A DNA stretch of 64,000 nucleotides from Mesostigma viride (taxonomy: Eukaryota; Streptophyta; Mesostigmatophyceae; Mesostigmatales; Mesostigmataceae): contig RPFO01000333.1 of assembly GCA_009746045.1 (NCBI GenBank), positions 1,618,314 through 1,682,313 of the forward strand, given 5' to 3'. The translations under genes were made by a program, and so were the position numbers. The notes below the pieces were generated by a model, which was given only the letters and a program-made list of their open reading frames with translations, was not told the origin of the DNA and searched no databases. Within the stretch, counting starts at the first letter, position 1. Each line of letters begins with the position of its first letter. Of this stretch, positions 32,405-44,075 are shown in pieces.

Positions 32405-35400
32405 AGTTGCACGACAGTGGACTTATGCAAAGATAGCACCTTTGCGCCATAGCTGCGAGGGATTACCCAAAAACAACACTTTGCGCTACCCTGGACCGCA
32501 GCAAGTACGGGACCCCCACGCACCATACTCGCGTGACATGGCGTTGTGGGCCGCCGTGTACCCCATGAGATCCACCAGCACGTGCACGCTGTCCGTCTTG
32601 ATCTGCGCACGCAACACGGTCGCATCGGCACCAGAGGTAGACAAAGGCACCAAGCCCACGGCGATCCGTCGGGTGTTCAATGCATGGCGATCCTTCAGGG
32701 TGTTCAAGGCATGGCGATCCGTCGGGGGGCGCCAAGGACCAGACACGACAAGGCGCCAGAGAGCGACAAGGCATTACTTGCTGATGCACATTCCCCTGGG
32801 CGTGAGTCAGGGATCATCCGGCCCACCTGCCATGAGGTAAGTGCCGGCAACATGAACTCTTCGGGGCGCTCTCCTGACGTTTTTTATTCTTGACGTCGTC
32901 AGACAGACAACTACTCCAGCTAGAAACAGGTTACTTCAATACAGTTTACTTGGTCTCCTCACCAACAAAAAAAATGTTGCGTGGCTGGCACCCTTGCGTG
33001 GGCTTGCACCCGCCCAACATGGGTAGTATTACACTTCCATGTGTCTGCTTGACCCACCGAAACCCGTGGAAAGAAACCTCGCCCACCGAAGGAATGCTGC
33101 TCTCACGGCCAGAGGTGCACCCTTTCATGCCAGACTAACACCAACACGCGGCATCACTGCACTGCCTAGTGGTTCTTACTTCACGGATACTATACAGTTA
33201 GGGGATGCATGGGATGCATGGGATGCAGGGGATGCAGGGGATGCAGGGGATGCAGGGGATGCAGCGGATGCAGCGGATGCAGCGGATGCAGGGGATGCAG
33301 GGGATGCAGGGGATGCAGGGGATGCAGGGGATGCAGGGGATGCAGCGGATGCAGGGGATGCAGGGGATGCAGGGGATGCAGGGGATGCAGGGGATGCAGG
33401 GGATGCAGGGGATGCAGGGGATGCAGGGGATGCAGGGGATGCAGGGGATGCAGGGGATGCAGGGGATGCAGGGGATGCAGGGGATGCAGGGGATGCAGGG
33501 GATGCAGGGGATGCAGGGGATGCAGCGGATGCAGGGGATGCAGGGGATGCAGGGGATGCAGCGGATGCAGGGGATGCAGGGGATGCAGTAGTAGGGGATA
33601 GAGTAGCAGACAATAGGTGGAGATAGAGTAGTAATTGATACAGGTGATAGGTGGTGGTGCCACCCACGGGGCGGCAAGCGCCAGCGGAGAGCGCACGCAA
33701 GCAGCACAGGCTCACAGTACACGATGTTTGAGTGCTCTCCACAGCGAACTGTGAGGCTGATGCCATCGGCTTTGTCTGGGGGCATGTGCCAAAAGCCAGC
33801 AGTAGCCGTGCCGCACAGCCTCTGTTCATTCAGTGGCTGAGCAAAAGCGCATTTACGGGTGGGCATGCATGCAGTGCACATGCAGCATCACTGTAGAGCC
33901 GTGCAGCCAGGCGGGCAGCTACCCTCGTGTACCTTGTCGGCCATTTGGTCATGTGGCAAGTGGCCGATGGCTTGGACAGATGTCGCGTGCTTGGCCGCCT
34001 GCTTGAAGTAGCTGCACGTGACCAAACAGCACGATATTGTGGCAGCAACACAGGGATAGGGTGGTTGGAGTGGGGTTAAACACAACATACACTCCAGGGC
34101 TGCCGCAGCACGAGGACGTTACAAATATTTTTTTCTTGAAAGACGAGGCCATTTCACCATGGCTGTGTGAAGAGGCCAAACTACTTTGTAAGGCTAGACC
34201 CCGATACGCTCATCAGAAAACAGGACGGCCAGGCACGCGGACGCCAGTGGCTGTGCGTGGCAGCAGATTCCACCAGGGCCTTCCCTCGGAGTCATACATG
34301 ATTTTCCACGTTCATGCGTCGCGCGAAATACAGTAACGAATGAAACGTGTGCGTCTGTTGGGAGCGTGAGGAGCCACGAGACAGGGAGCAACGCGGCGAC
34401 ACTACCCTGGGGACGCGTGTTGGGCATGGGGGGCATGGGGGGCATGGGGGCATGGGGGGCATGCAGGGCATGGGGGGCATGGGGGCATGGGGGGCATGCG
34501 GGGCATGGGGGGCATGGGGGCATGGGGGGCATGCGGGGCATGGGGGCATGGGGGCATGGGGGGCATGTGCGATAATGCATACGCCGGTGTTGACCTGCTG
34601 CCGTCGTCGCTGTTCAGCGCGTACAGGATGCAGTCCACGCCGCCAGGCTGCTTGCGATTGCCACCCCCGCGCCGGTGGTGCCAGCGGGGCACTGACACCA
34701 TCAGGCGGCCCACAGGGTGGTCACCCCAGTCGGATGAGAAATAGCCGACCCGCAACCGTGGGGCCGCAGCAGTTAACTGAGTGCCAGCTGGCGCATGCAC
34801 AAAGGGGCCCAGGCCCGCTGCTGCCATCTCAGCCTCCGCACGAGCTGAGTAGGCGCCGGCAAGCAGTAGCATCTGGCGGCGCCGTGTGCGCGTGGAGGGA
34901 AGGAACAGGTGGTGATGACGAGGGCACAGGGCACAGGGCACAGGGCACAGGGCACAGGGCACAGGGCACAGGGCACAGGGCACAGGGCACAGGGCACAGG
35001 GCACAGGGCACAGGGCACAGGGCACAGGGCACATGTCATGGGGGGAACGGAACCGATGTGCGAGGGGTGTTTGTGGCCAACGCAGCGTGCAATGACATAC
35101 CTGCCAGAGTAAAAAAAGTGCGAAAAATGAGAAAAAACATAAGTGCAAAGCCCATGCCACCAATACGGCGAGATGAGCTTCACACCATCAGTAGGCGGCA
35201 ACAACAAGGAGCAGGCAGGCTTGGAGGCAGGCAGATGATGCAGCCACCGATGGCATGATACGTGCAGGGCTACCTATCCTCTAATGCCTGGCCAGGGTGC
35301 TTGATGGAGGAAGAGAAGACACATGGAGATCTACGAGCTGGCTGCGTGCACCTCCGTGGCGGCAGACTTCTACTCTCACACAATATGTGACACAACCATC

Positions 35401-38400
35401 AAACGTGACTGCTCGCGTCATCAACCCTCCCGCTGACGGTGCACAAAAGAACCCAGCCAGGCAGCTAGCCAATAATGGGGTCCCAGAGATCATGCGCTGC
35501 CAGCTCAGCGCTTGCTGACCCATGGGACTGCTGGGCTCATGGTTTGGAAACTTGCCCGCTGGCCGCCGGGTCGCGAGCATCGGATTTCCCCTCTCCTGCC
35601 TCCCACTCATGCGAGGCGTGGCATGCCGGTGCCATTAATGTTCACGATGAGCAGACACGGTAGAGCCAACAACACAGAGCAGCAGGAAGGGCACGACATC
35701 TCCACATCCTCTGGCCTCCGCTTGGGCAGGTCCTTGTGATTTCAAGAATGATTGCAGCTGTCGCAGCGCTTGCATTGTCCCCGAGGCCATCGGCTGCGAC
35801 AACTCGTAGTGCTAGGAACGAGGTGACCAAGACCCTGCATTTGTAACGCCTGTTGCCGCGTTGCAGCGCCAGCATACCTCCTCAGCCGAGGCGCGGGTCA
35901 TGACCAATGCGTCAAAGGGCGTGAGGTTGGGCCGCACACCTTGCGCCGCCTGCTTCTTCATATGCGTGATTACTGCCCGGGAGCTGGCCTCCCTGTGGAC
36001 CACAAGAGGGGACGAAACAATACAAAGAAGAGCATTCACAGAAAGAGCATTCACCATGGGGGGAGAGAGGGCACATCCCCGTCCTAGAAAGTGCGAGCAA
36101 CGGCGGTGGCCAGGTGGATGAACCAAGCTTGCCAGGTGCCCATTCAGGTTTCCATTGTGTGGAAGGCTCCGAGTGGAACCTGTGCGCTGGGTCCTTCCCA
36201 AGCCCGCTAGGGAACAAGAAGCTTCGGGTTTCCTTGCAGGCAACAACCGAGACATCTTGTTGATAGCCTTGAGCGTTTTCATGCTGATCCGTTACGACTT
36301 CAGATGCGCTTGCAGGAACATGGGCTTGATGGCCTCCGCTCGAATGAATAGCACAAGCGCCATGTTGACACGGTAAACTGATGCGCAGACATCCCCGCAT
36401 ACACCAAAATGTAATGGGTAATCCCCTTTCTCTCCCCCCACCCCCACCCCCCGCCGCCCCCCCAACACACCTTCCCTTCCAGTCGCACACATCCGTGCGG
36501 CAGTGAAGGAGGGCCACCAGTGCCTGTCGCGAGAGGCAGGGACGCCGGGGCCACACAGACATGGTTGTGAAGTAAGAAATTAGGAAAGAAGTCAGGGGCT
36601 TAGCCATAACACCAAGCAGTAACTGCCATGCATAGACATGCAAATGGTATGCCTAGATGGCTAATCCCATGCCTAGGCAGCGAATGAAATGCCAGTGATA
36701 GGTCAATGCGATGTCTTAATACACTATGTCAAGGAGAGCCATAAGACTCCATATAAACATTCACAACAAGACAGGCGCCGCACGCCTCCATATGACATGA
36801 ACATCCCATGGGAACAAAGCTTCCTGTCCTTGACCAAGCTTCCACTGGACATTGCAGGCATGCATGGCCCATCCTAGCCCTTGTGGGGAATCCCATGTTG
36901 CAAACACGAGCAGGCTGCGAACAGCAAGCGAATATGCATGTGTAGGAAAGCGGCGCCTTTTGTCAAACAAAAAGGCAAAATAGCGCAGGAGGCATGTTTG
37001 ATGCGAGACGGTGGCCGATACTATACGATACCAATGCAAGGAGGCAGAGGCTAAGAGAGAAGCAGGTTGTGATCTGCCTACCTGCTAACAACAGCGCACA
37101 ATGACAAGAAGGCAGGCCACCCCAATTGAGCAACCAAAGCCCCCCCGACACAGAAAAAGCCAAACACTAGTACAGCCATATCCACGGCGGTACTGGCATC
37201 CGTACCGCCCCATTCTGCGGCGCCACCGCGAGTGCTCGCTCATACAGCTCCACGGCTTCCAGGGTGCGACCGCCCTGCTGGTGGATTTTGCCCATCTCTA
37301 CCATGGCCTCGGAGAAATGGGGGGCGATCTCCAGTGCCTGGCAGCACCAACCACCCACGTGCAGCGCCACCCATGTGCATGCAGCAAGATGCCCATGTAT
37401 AGCCATGCATGTGCAGGGGCACCCACACGCAGCATCCACCCACGTGCAGGGCCACCCATGGGGACTCCCGTGTGGCCACCCCCGTGCGGGCCCGGGAATA
37501 GAGTTGTTGAAGGCGTGAACGCGGGGACAGGCAAACAGCGCAATAACCATGAGCGGGAAGTGAAGAATCCGGCCAAGGGTTGGCATGGGGCCGATCAGCA
37601 CAGCTTATGTGCCTGTTGCTGATGCTGCCGAGCCAACCAGCCAGTTGCCCAGGGTGGCTGTGTGGATTGCGGGTGCCCATGCACAGGTGACGGTGGGAGG
37701 ATGCGCATGGCGGTACACCCTTACTCCCCGCCCCAGCAAACAGAATCGCAAGAAAAGTACTGCATCGTCCAGCATGCAGCACGACCATGTTCAGTCGACA
37801 GGCAGCAAGTACGCTTGAATAGAAAACGAGCCCGCACAGAACAGACCGACGCTCGAGCACGCGCACAGCCCACGCTGCCACATGCACCGCTTGGCATCGC
37901 CCATGCTGCCACACGCACCGCTTGGTACTGCAGCAGCGCCTCCTGTGGCCGGCCCACATGGTTGAGCGCAAGGCCCAGGTTGGCGCGGCCCTCGGCGTCC
38001 CGCGGGTTCTTCTGGACCTGGCGACGTCAGGCACCAGTGATGGGGAGATGCATGGTTGGGGGGATGGCAGGACAACAGCCATCACACGGGGGGGATGTCC
38101 AGCACACAATCCTGCGCCTGGCCTCATAGCGCGTACATGTCTATGCATGACATATGGGACTGCTTGTTGTCCAGGCCGGGGAGGGCGGATAGCAGGAAGG
38201 CGCAAATATTGGCACATGCGACACCTTGGAAGACACGTTAGATACTGCCGTGGTGGCCACCATGCGCCCAACTCATAACATAAGTCGGCTTGGGAAATCC
38301 GGCCATTGCCAGCTTGGCTGTATAGAGACAGATCTAAACACCAAGCGATGAAGGCACAAGATGCACCTGCCTGCTCCCTAGAAGGGCCAAGTGGTGTGCA

Positions 38401-41400
38401 GATCGCCAACCGTGGGAAACACCGCGCACCCGCTGTTGAGCTCTTTTGAGGTACTGGTTTAAGGAGCAGACCGCCTCACAAACACCCTGAGAAGGAGGCA
38501 GATGTGGCTGCTGCTGCCAGCTGTCGGATTTGCTGCCATTGCTACTACCAGTAACAGTAAAAAAGGGATCCCTGGGATATTGTAAGGGCTGGCACTGCCC
38601 CACTGCCTGCCCCCCTACGCACATCACTCACGCGCCAGGAAACAGACGCCCTTCGCATTGACCAATGCCCTACCGAGATCTGCAGGGACTGGATGCCTTC
38701 ATGATGGCGGCCCATGTGGCGCATTATGAGGCCCCGCGCCTTGTGAGCCTGCAGCAACGGGACAGCATGAACGTGACAAGGTTGCATTCCCCAAGGTGAG
38801 CCTCCGGCAATCATCCCAGGAAGTCACTAGCACTTGGAAGGTCAAATTAGTCTTTGATGACATGTCAGCGGGATCATGGGAGCATGCACATGGTAATGTT
38901 GGGGACCATTCTGGCATCTTGGAGCCTCTCACCACCGGTGTAGCCATGCACGAGAGCTTGTGCTTGCACCCATACCGAGAACTGGCCCCCAAACGGGTCC
39001 TCCCGGATGGCCCGGTCCGCTGCCTCCAACGCTTCTGGCAGCCGCCCCGCGCTCAACAGCTGCGCACGACCATGACAGGGGAAGACACAAAGCTTGGTAG
39101 AGCCATGAGCCGTGAGCACACTGTGGGAAGACTATCACACGCCACACAAGAAATCATGAAATCTAGTCCGGAATTTGACTTGCCCCAAGGATGTGCTCAG
39201 GCTATGGAGGCTGACCCCTAAGGACAAGGGGTCCTTCTGAGAAGTCTAGTGTGCGCAAGCAAGCCAGATTCCTTCCAGGGCTGTCATGCCTGAACCCGAT
39301 TAGAACACGGTAGCACTGGCAATACTCGCACGAACGTTGCAAGAGTTGCAGGCTGGGCAGATGAATTTCATCATCTCGTGCACCCTAACGAATTCGTGAA
39401 ACAATGACAGAGATTAGGAGCAACGGGCACCCACGGAAGCGACATCGCCATTCAGGCCAGTACTTTTAACCCATTGCGCCAGTCCGTAGGGCCTCGAACA
39501 CGTTGTGCCAGAGCACAGGACATACCATCAGCCACCAATGCTGGACACCCACGCCAAGCCTCATCCAATGCCACAATTAATTAATAAGCATGTGACTGCG
39601 TCACGTGGGTGCCATACAGAGTAAAGGAACCCTCAACCCTTATACACAACGAGAAGGCCACAATGGCCATGCCCTATCTGTGCAGCTCCCATGGTAGAGG
39701 CGATACCATTGGCATGGCCATGGGTAAGCATCCTCTTGCCCTGGGGGGATGGCATGCGGCGTCCGCAATGATCCATGGAATCCTTATAGCCATGACAAAT
39801 ATGCTTCCCTGCCAAGTCACAAGTGACAAGTGGCCCCCTGTACCTATCACCTCCTCCTTTCAGGCCCCATTTGGCCTTGTACCTTCAACTAGCTCTGCAA
39901 CTGATATTCTGACAACCGATACCTATCAACTATCAAGTACCTTGTTGGCTGCCGCCGTGTAGGCCACCGCCAAGCCAGCGCCCACCGCCTGCGGCTGCAT
40001 GCCCAAGTCCCTTGCCCGGATCAGCGACTGGCATGGACGCAGGCAGGTCATGAGGTACGGGACAAAGAGCGGAGGGAAGTAAAGATATCTGAGACAATGC
40101 ATGAGGCAGGTGTTGGCCAGTTCCTGACCAGCGCTATGAAACAGCAAGTAAATGCGTTGGAGCCCATGGCTACAGGGCGTCTGGAGCTACCACCATCCCT
40201 GCTTCACAGACGTCAGCAAAGTTGCAGGCAGCTCATGTTGGCCCCAAGCGTGCAAACTGCGCAGGTGTGCATAGCGCACATCGAGAGCATACTAGGCGTA
40301 ATAGAGTATGACCCTCCTGACTAACAAACAGTCACATAGCCCAAGACGTGCGCCGATAAGCGGGGCGTGGTGCAGCAGCTACTGAGGAACCCCAAGGAGG
40401 CGTGCTTGGGCGAACACGTGTGCACGTAATCATCTTAGTTTATGAACCTTGAGAGGGAATGAAGGTAGCAGGAAAGGGCGTTTCCAAAAGGGGGTGAACC
40501 GTGGTCCTGCCCTGCAACGTGCCCGCGTTCCTCATCGGGAACAAGCCGCGGACAGAACACCAACACCCGACACGTGCCGCCACGTATCCCGCCCCCCTGG
40601 CAGCCCACCTGGGTGGCGAGGTCATCCCCCAGGCTGAGCTGGCAGATGCCGACGCAGTAGTGCGCGTACTGCGAGTCCGGGAACAGCTCCACCTGGTGCT
40701 CACACAGCTCCAGCGCCTGGACGAGTTCGCCAGTTTCAGTGGACAGTACTTGGCCGGTTGCGGTGGACAGTAGTCAGGATGGCATGGCATGGCATGGCAT
40801 GGCAGGGCAGGGCAGGGCAGGGCAGGGCAGGGCAGGGCAGGGCAGGGCAGGGCAGGGCAGGGCAGGGCAGGGCAGGGCAGGGCAGGGCAGGGCAGGGCAG
40901 GGCAGGGCAGGGCAGGGCAGGGCAGGGCAGGGCAGGGCAGGGCAGGGCAGGGCAGGGCAGGGCAGGGCAGGGCAGGGCAGGGCAGGGCAGGGCAGGGCAG
41001 GGCAGGGCAGGCAGGGCAGGGCAGGGCAGGGCAGGGCAGGGCAGGGCAGGGCAGGGCAGGGCAGGGCAGGGCAGGGCAGGGCAGGGCAGGGCAGGGCAGG
41101 GCAGGGCAGGGCAGGGCAGGGCAGGGCAGGGCAGGGCAGGGCAGGGCAGGGCAGGGCAGGGCAGGGCAGGGCAGGGCAGGGCAGGGCAGGGCAGGGCAGG
41201 GCAGGGCAGGGCAGGGCAGGGCAGGGCAGGGCAGGGCAGGGCAGGGCAGGGCAGGGCAGGGCAGGGCAGGGCAGGGCAGGGCAGGGCAGGGCAGGGCAGG
41301 GCAGGGCAGGGCAGGGCAGGGCAGGGCAGGGCAGGGCAGGGCAGGGCAGGGCAGGGCAGGGCAGGGCAGGGCAGGGCAGGGCATCTCATCTAGCGTGGAG

Positions 41401-42780
41401 AGTACCTGGTTGCGAGCAAGGCACTGTGAGCGGTGCAACTTTGCTTCGTTTTTCCAAAGAAGCAAACCGCTCCACATAATGCGTTTGAGGGTTAACGAGC
41501 ATTCGATGTCCACTTTGTCACCTCTTAATGCATAGATGCCGGTGCAGTGAGAATGAGGCACGCACGAAAGGAGCAGTGAGCGTGAAGAGCTTGCCAGCGA
41601 GTCCAGAGTTGTCGAGCATGAAGCACAGCAAATGCAAGACAGAAAAGTGCAACGCCCAAGCACTACCTGCGCATGTGGCCTCATCCACATGACACGCTAC
41701 ACCGGTGCCCGGGCCTGTGGGCCACCAAACTCTGCCTAGGAGACCTAAGTAATCACAACACATAAGCCGCTGTGTCGCCCAAAGGTCTTCTTATTGGAAC
41801 CGCCTAAATTCGGGGGCAAGGGAGAGTGAGCGCCCCTTGCGCGCCTTATGCACAGCTACCTACATCCACTTTTGTTTATTCGCATATGGTTTGCTTTAGC
41901 ATGTGGCATGTCCCAACGGCAAAAGCACGAGTAACAGCTCCTCTCATTACATGAATTTTTCTCAACCGAAGCAACACGAGGAGGGGAGTCATGCCACCAA
42001 CATCCCTTGTAGTGGGCTGCGCGGTGACCTGGCGTGTACAGCGGTGTAAACAACGCCACTCCTTTACACGCACACCAGGGAGGGCTTCCCCATGATGCTG
42101 GCAAAACAAACAGGTCGACCACATCCGGTGGTTGCCTAGGCCATCCGGCTCCCCCTGCCTGCTGGGCTGGTCATGCCGTGGCCATGCGTACATTGTGATG
42201 ATATGCTTGCCTGTTTGTGGTGTCCTTGCTTGGTTAGCGCCAGGCCCAGGTTGGTGTACGCGACAGGGCTGCCTGCTCACGCGCACACAGGCAACACAAT
42301 GGAACAAGGCCACCGCAAACAGATTCAGTAAAGCATGCTTCCTTTTCCAGCAATAAACACCAAACGTTTTATTTCGGAAGCAACAAAAGCTAGCTTCAAA
42401 ACTTGTGGCAAAATATGCGTTGTTTTTTTCTCACTCCAATTTTTCTCCACCCCTACTATGCCCATGTTGCCCCGAGACAACGTAGTTGAACCCTTTCGTG
42501 CCCTCCACTGCACTACCCAGATGCGCATCTGCACTTATATATATAGACCTATGTAAACCTGCTGCTGTTGTATGAGAAAAAAATAGAAGGCAAAACTATA
42601 TTCACGAATGGCGCCTAAAAGCTCTTCATAAATTTGTCCCAGCAGCATGGCTGGCATGCTGGAGCTGCCTACCCTCCGGTCCCTCCCCTTCAGGTACCTG
42701 GAGAAAGCTTGGTGGCAGCGAGGTAGCAATCTGCAGCATCCACAAACAGCTCCTTGCTCAAGTACGCATTTCCTTCATTT
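25769..42780 (-). CDS. OGT: O-GlcNAc transferase (SEC/OGT family), 20 visible exons
   Basis: Exons in coding order: 42780-42698, 42272-42211, 40716-40609, 40027-39941, 39059-38976, 38748-38674, 38017-37919, 37337-37206, 36523-36471, 35992-35878, 34872-34595, 34011-33933, 32602-32524, 30829-30772, 29957-29852, 29593-29444, 28842-28734, 27543-27468, 26557-26443, 25876-25769. All junctions keep phase. The first eight exons encode about six TPRs (YTNLGLALTKQGHHKQALEL, RANLGLALNHVGRPQEALLQ). The catalytic part follows the family order: HCRTDVCDW, RLRVGYFSSDWGDHP, VHVLVDLMGYTAAHN, RKPAPLVVNMLGYPGT, RVDYVVADK, KFIFAHFNTLRK, VWMNILRRVPDSVLWLLR, TRIIFGSAKS, LTYNAHTTATDALWAGVP, ARVAASLVSAAGMPELI. The catalytic His of GDHP, the Lys after FNTL and the HTT motif are kept. 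The enzyme adds GlcNAc (or possibly another sugar) to Ser/Thr of cytosolic and nuclear proteins. It ends at a TAG after EYEDYAVRLATGS, about 50 residues short of the usual C-terminus. The start codon, upstream of 42780, was not found. Confidence 0.9.
28152..28220 (-). mobile_element. Very short (CAA)n-tailed retroposon, copy 3
   Basis: A (GTT)n run, GGATCCCACGCCGC, then GGAGCAGAGAATTCTATAGT. Flanked by ATGCACAT at 28144-28151 and 28221-28228. It is more diverged than copies 1 and 2. It lies in the OGT intron between the exons 28842-28734 and 27543-27468. Confidence 0.68.
30842..31290. repeat. Compound array (GGTGTT)n (GGTGGC)n (GGT)n
   Basis: GGTGTT at about 30842-30937, GGTGGC at 30938-31173, a GGC transition, then GGT to 31290. 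It is in the OGT intron before the exon 30829-30772 and begins 13 bp from that acceptor; the sense strand is C-rich (CCACCG, CCACAA). The poly-Gly, poly-Val-Ala and poly-Pro frames are artefacts. Confidence 0.97.
32044..32396. repeat. Compound array (CA)n (CT)n (CTGT)n (CCGT)n (CTGT)n
   Basis: CA to about 32068, CT with TGTC interruptions to about 32190, CTGT to 32252, CCGT to about 32316, CTGT to 32396. It lies in the OGT intron between exons 32602-32524 and 30829-30772, about 130 bp from the donor. The CTGT-CCGT-CTGT symmetry repeats the pattern of the array at 6205. Confidence 0.96.
33200..33588. repeat. 9-bp array (GGGGATGCA)n
   Basis: About 43 units of GGGGATGCA with scattered GCGGATGCA variants, in the OGT intron between exons 34011-33933 and 32602-32524. 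With a 9-bp unit all six frames stay open; the GDA, MQG, HPL and SPA repeats are artefacts. Confidence 0.96.
34424..34567. repeat. GGGGGCATGG-type array
   Basis: Imperfect GGGGGCAT(G) units with a higher-order pattern involving ATGCAGGGC and ATGCGGGGC. It lies in the OGT intron, ending 28 bp from the donor of the exon 34872-34595. Confidence 0.93.
34922..35033. repeat. 7-bp array (GGGCACA)16
   Basis: Sixteen perfect GGGCACA units. It lies in the OGT intron, 50 bp on the sense-upstream side of the acceptor of the exon 34872-34595. Confidence 0.97.
40780..41383. repeat. 5-bp array (GGCAT)4 (GGGCA)~118
   Basis: Four GGCAT units, then about 580 bp of GGGCA, with a single one-base phase slip near 41,010. 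It lies in the OGT intron, starting 64 bp from the acceptor of the exon 40716-40609. The sense strand is (TGCCC)n. GRAGQ and PALPC frames are artefacts. Confidence 0.98.
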
Positions 42781-44075
42781 CTGGTCAGGGATGCGAAGGG
42801 CACCGAGGGAAGGACACGCTTATTTTTTAAATGCATCCAACAGGGCAGGCCGCAATACAACACCACAGCAACAGTTATTCCCAATGCTTGGAAAAGCAAG
42901 CGAACTGTAGACATTCCCGTACATCGCCTTTTCCAGCGACAGATCCCCTTTGAATTTTGCGCATTTCCCTCGTCCTTGCGTTTCCCACGTCCATCCTGAA
43001 GGAAACCCCCCTAAATCCTCGAGTGACGAGCTTTCTTGCCGTTGCAATGGGCTTTTTGATTTGCGGCGACCAAAAGTCCCAGGAAGCTTCGCGGCGAAAC
43101 AAATCAGGGCAAAAATAAACAATCTAGCGGCTACCATGTTTCGTTGTCCGTAATTTTCTCATTCCGTTTTACTTGTGTCAAGTGTGAACCATCATGCACG
43201 GTAGGCATCCGTGCCCGGACGTGTATCCTTGACTTCTGTAGACAATTTGCATAGATAAACCGTGCGCATCAAACTCCAAAAAGGATAGTTCAAACACTAC
43301 TGTAGTCTGTGAATAATGATCGATTATCATAGCATAAAGCAACAAAATGCCCGGTGTAGCAAAAACGATGATTGACCGTCATATAATATCATAATGTTGC
43401 CAGTTGGTTGCCGAAATTTCCCTTGGGCACAATACCTAATCTGCAACTATTCTCTTAAATTAAGCCTTTAAACTTTCTAGCAGGGAAAAAATGTCATTCT
43501 TTTGAAGAGATCTCGATGCTTTTCTGCTAAGGGCTTTAACAACTGGCTTTCGTGGCTAAATTGCTTGGTTTTCGGTGATGTGTGCTTTTTAGGCTGCGTA
43601 ATTGAGCCTTTAACAACTGACGTTGTAGTGGTGACACGTGTCCACATCGTGCAAACAGCGCATCTTTGTTCTTCCCGGTTCTCAGGGGCAACCTATGATT
43701 TACTTACTGCGGGTGATTTGGTGGGTACATAATTCACGGAGTATCCACATGCGAAAGTAACTATCGTGACAATGCCGAGGCTGGCAGCCCAGAGTTTCAG
43801 GATGCAGGACTAACGCACATTACAGCGGCCGTGGCTTCTGACGGTTACCGGATAGGAAGGCTGCGAGGAAATCACGGAATGCCGTCGTTTGGCACGACAT
43901 AGTGTCGCCCGTGCTTCGTGCATTGTTGGCTAACCAGCGCTCTGAACGGGGAGTCAAGGTTACGGTCAGTTTAGCAGAAAGGCTCCGGATGCTTTTAAAA
44001 GTTGGGACGTTGCAAACTCAAGGATGCCGTATTGCTTTATCCCCCATCGCAGCTAGTGCCAAGAAGCGGGGATAA
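42781..44075. other. Region between OGT and the divergent plus-strand gene
   Basis: This should hold the OGT first exon(s) and both promoters. A minus-strand frame opening MVAARLFIFALICFAA at 43137 is the only candidate for an OGT 5' exon and is unsupported. No TATA box is clear. Confidence 0.35.

Noticed and set aside
33176-33881. Cys/Ile/Pro- and Gly/Asp/Ala-repeat proteins
   Set aside because: A 9-bp unit keeps six frames open. It is intronic and periodic, with no other coding evidence.
34200-34330. OGT exon between 34595 and 34011
   Set aside because: An open minus frame exists, but the catalytic sequence joins directly and in phase from the exon ending at 34595 to the one starting at 34011.
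40440-41690. 416-residue PALPC/GRAGQ open frames
   Set aside because: They derive from the GGGCA array. Only the flanking piece at 40716-40609 is a real OGT exon, in one of these frames.
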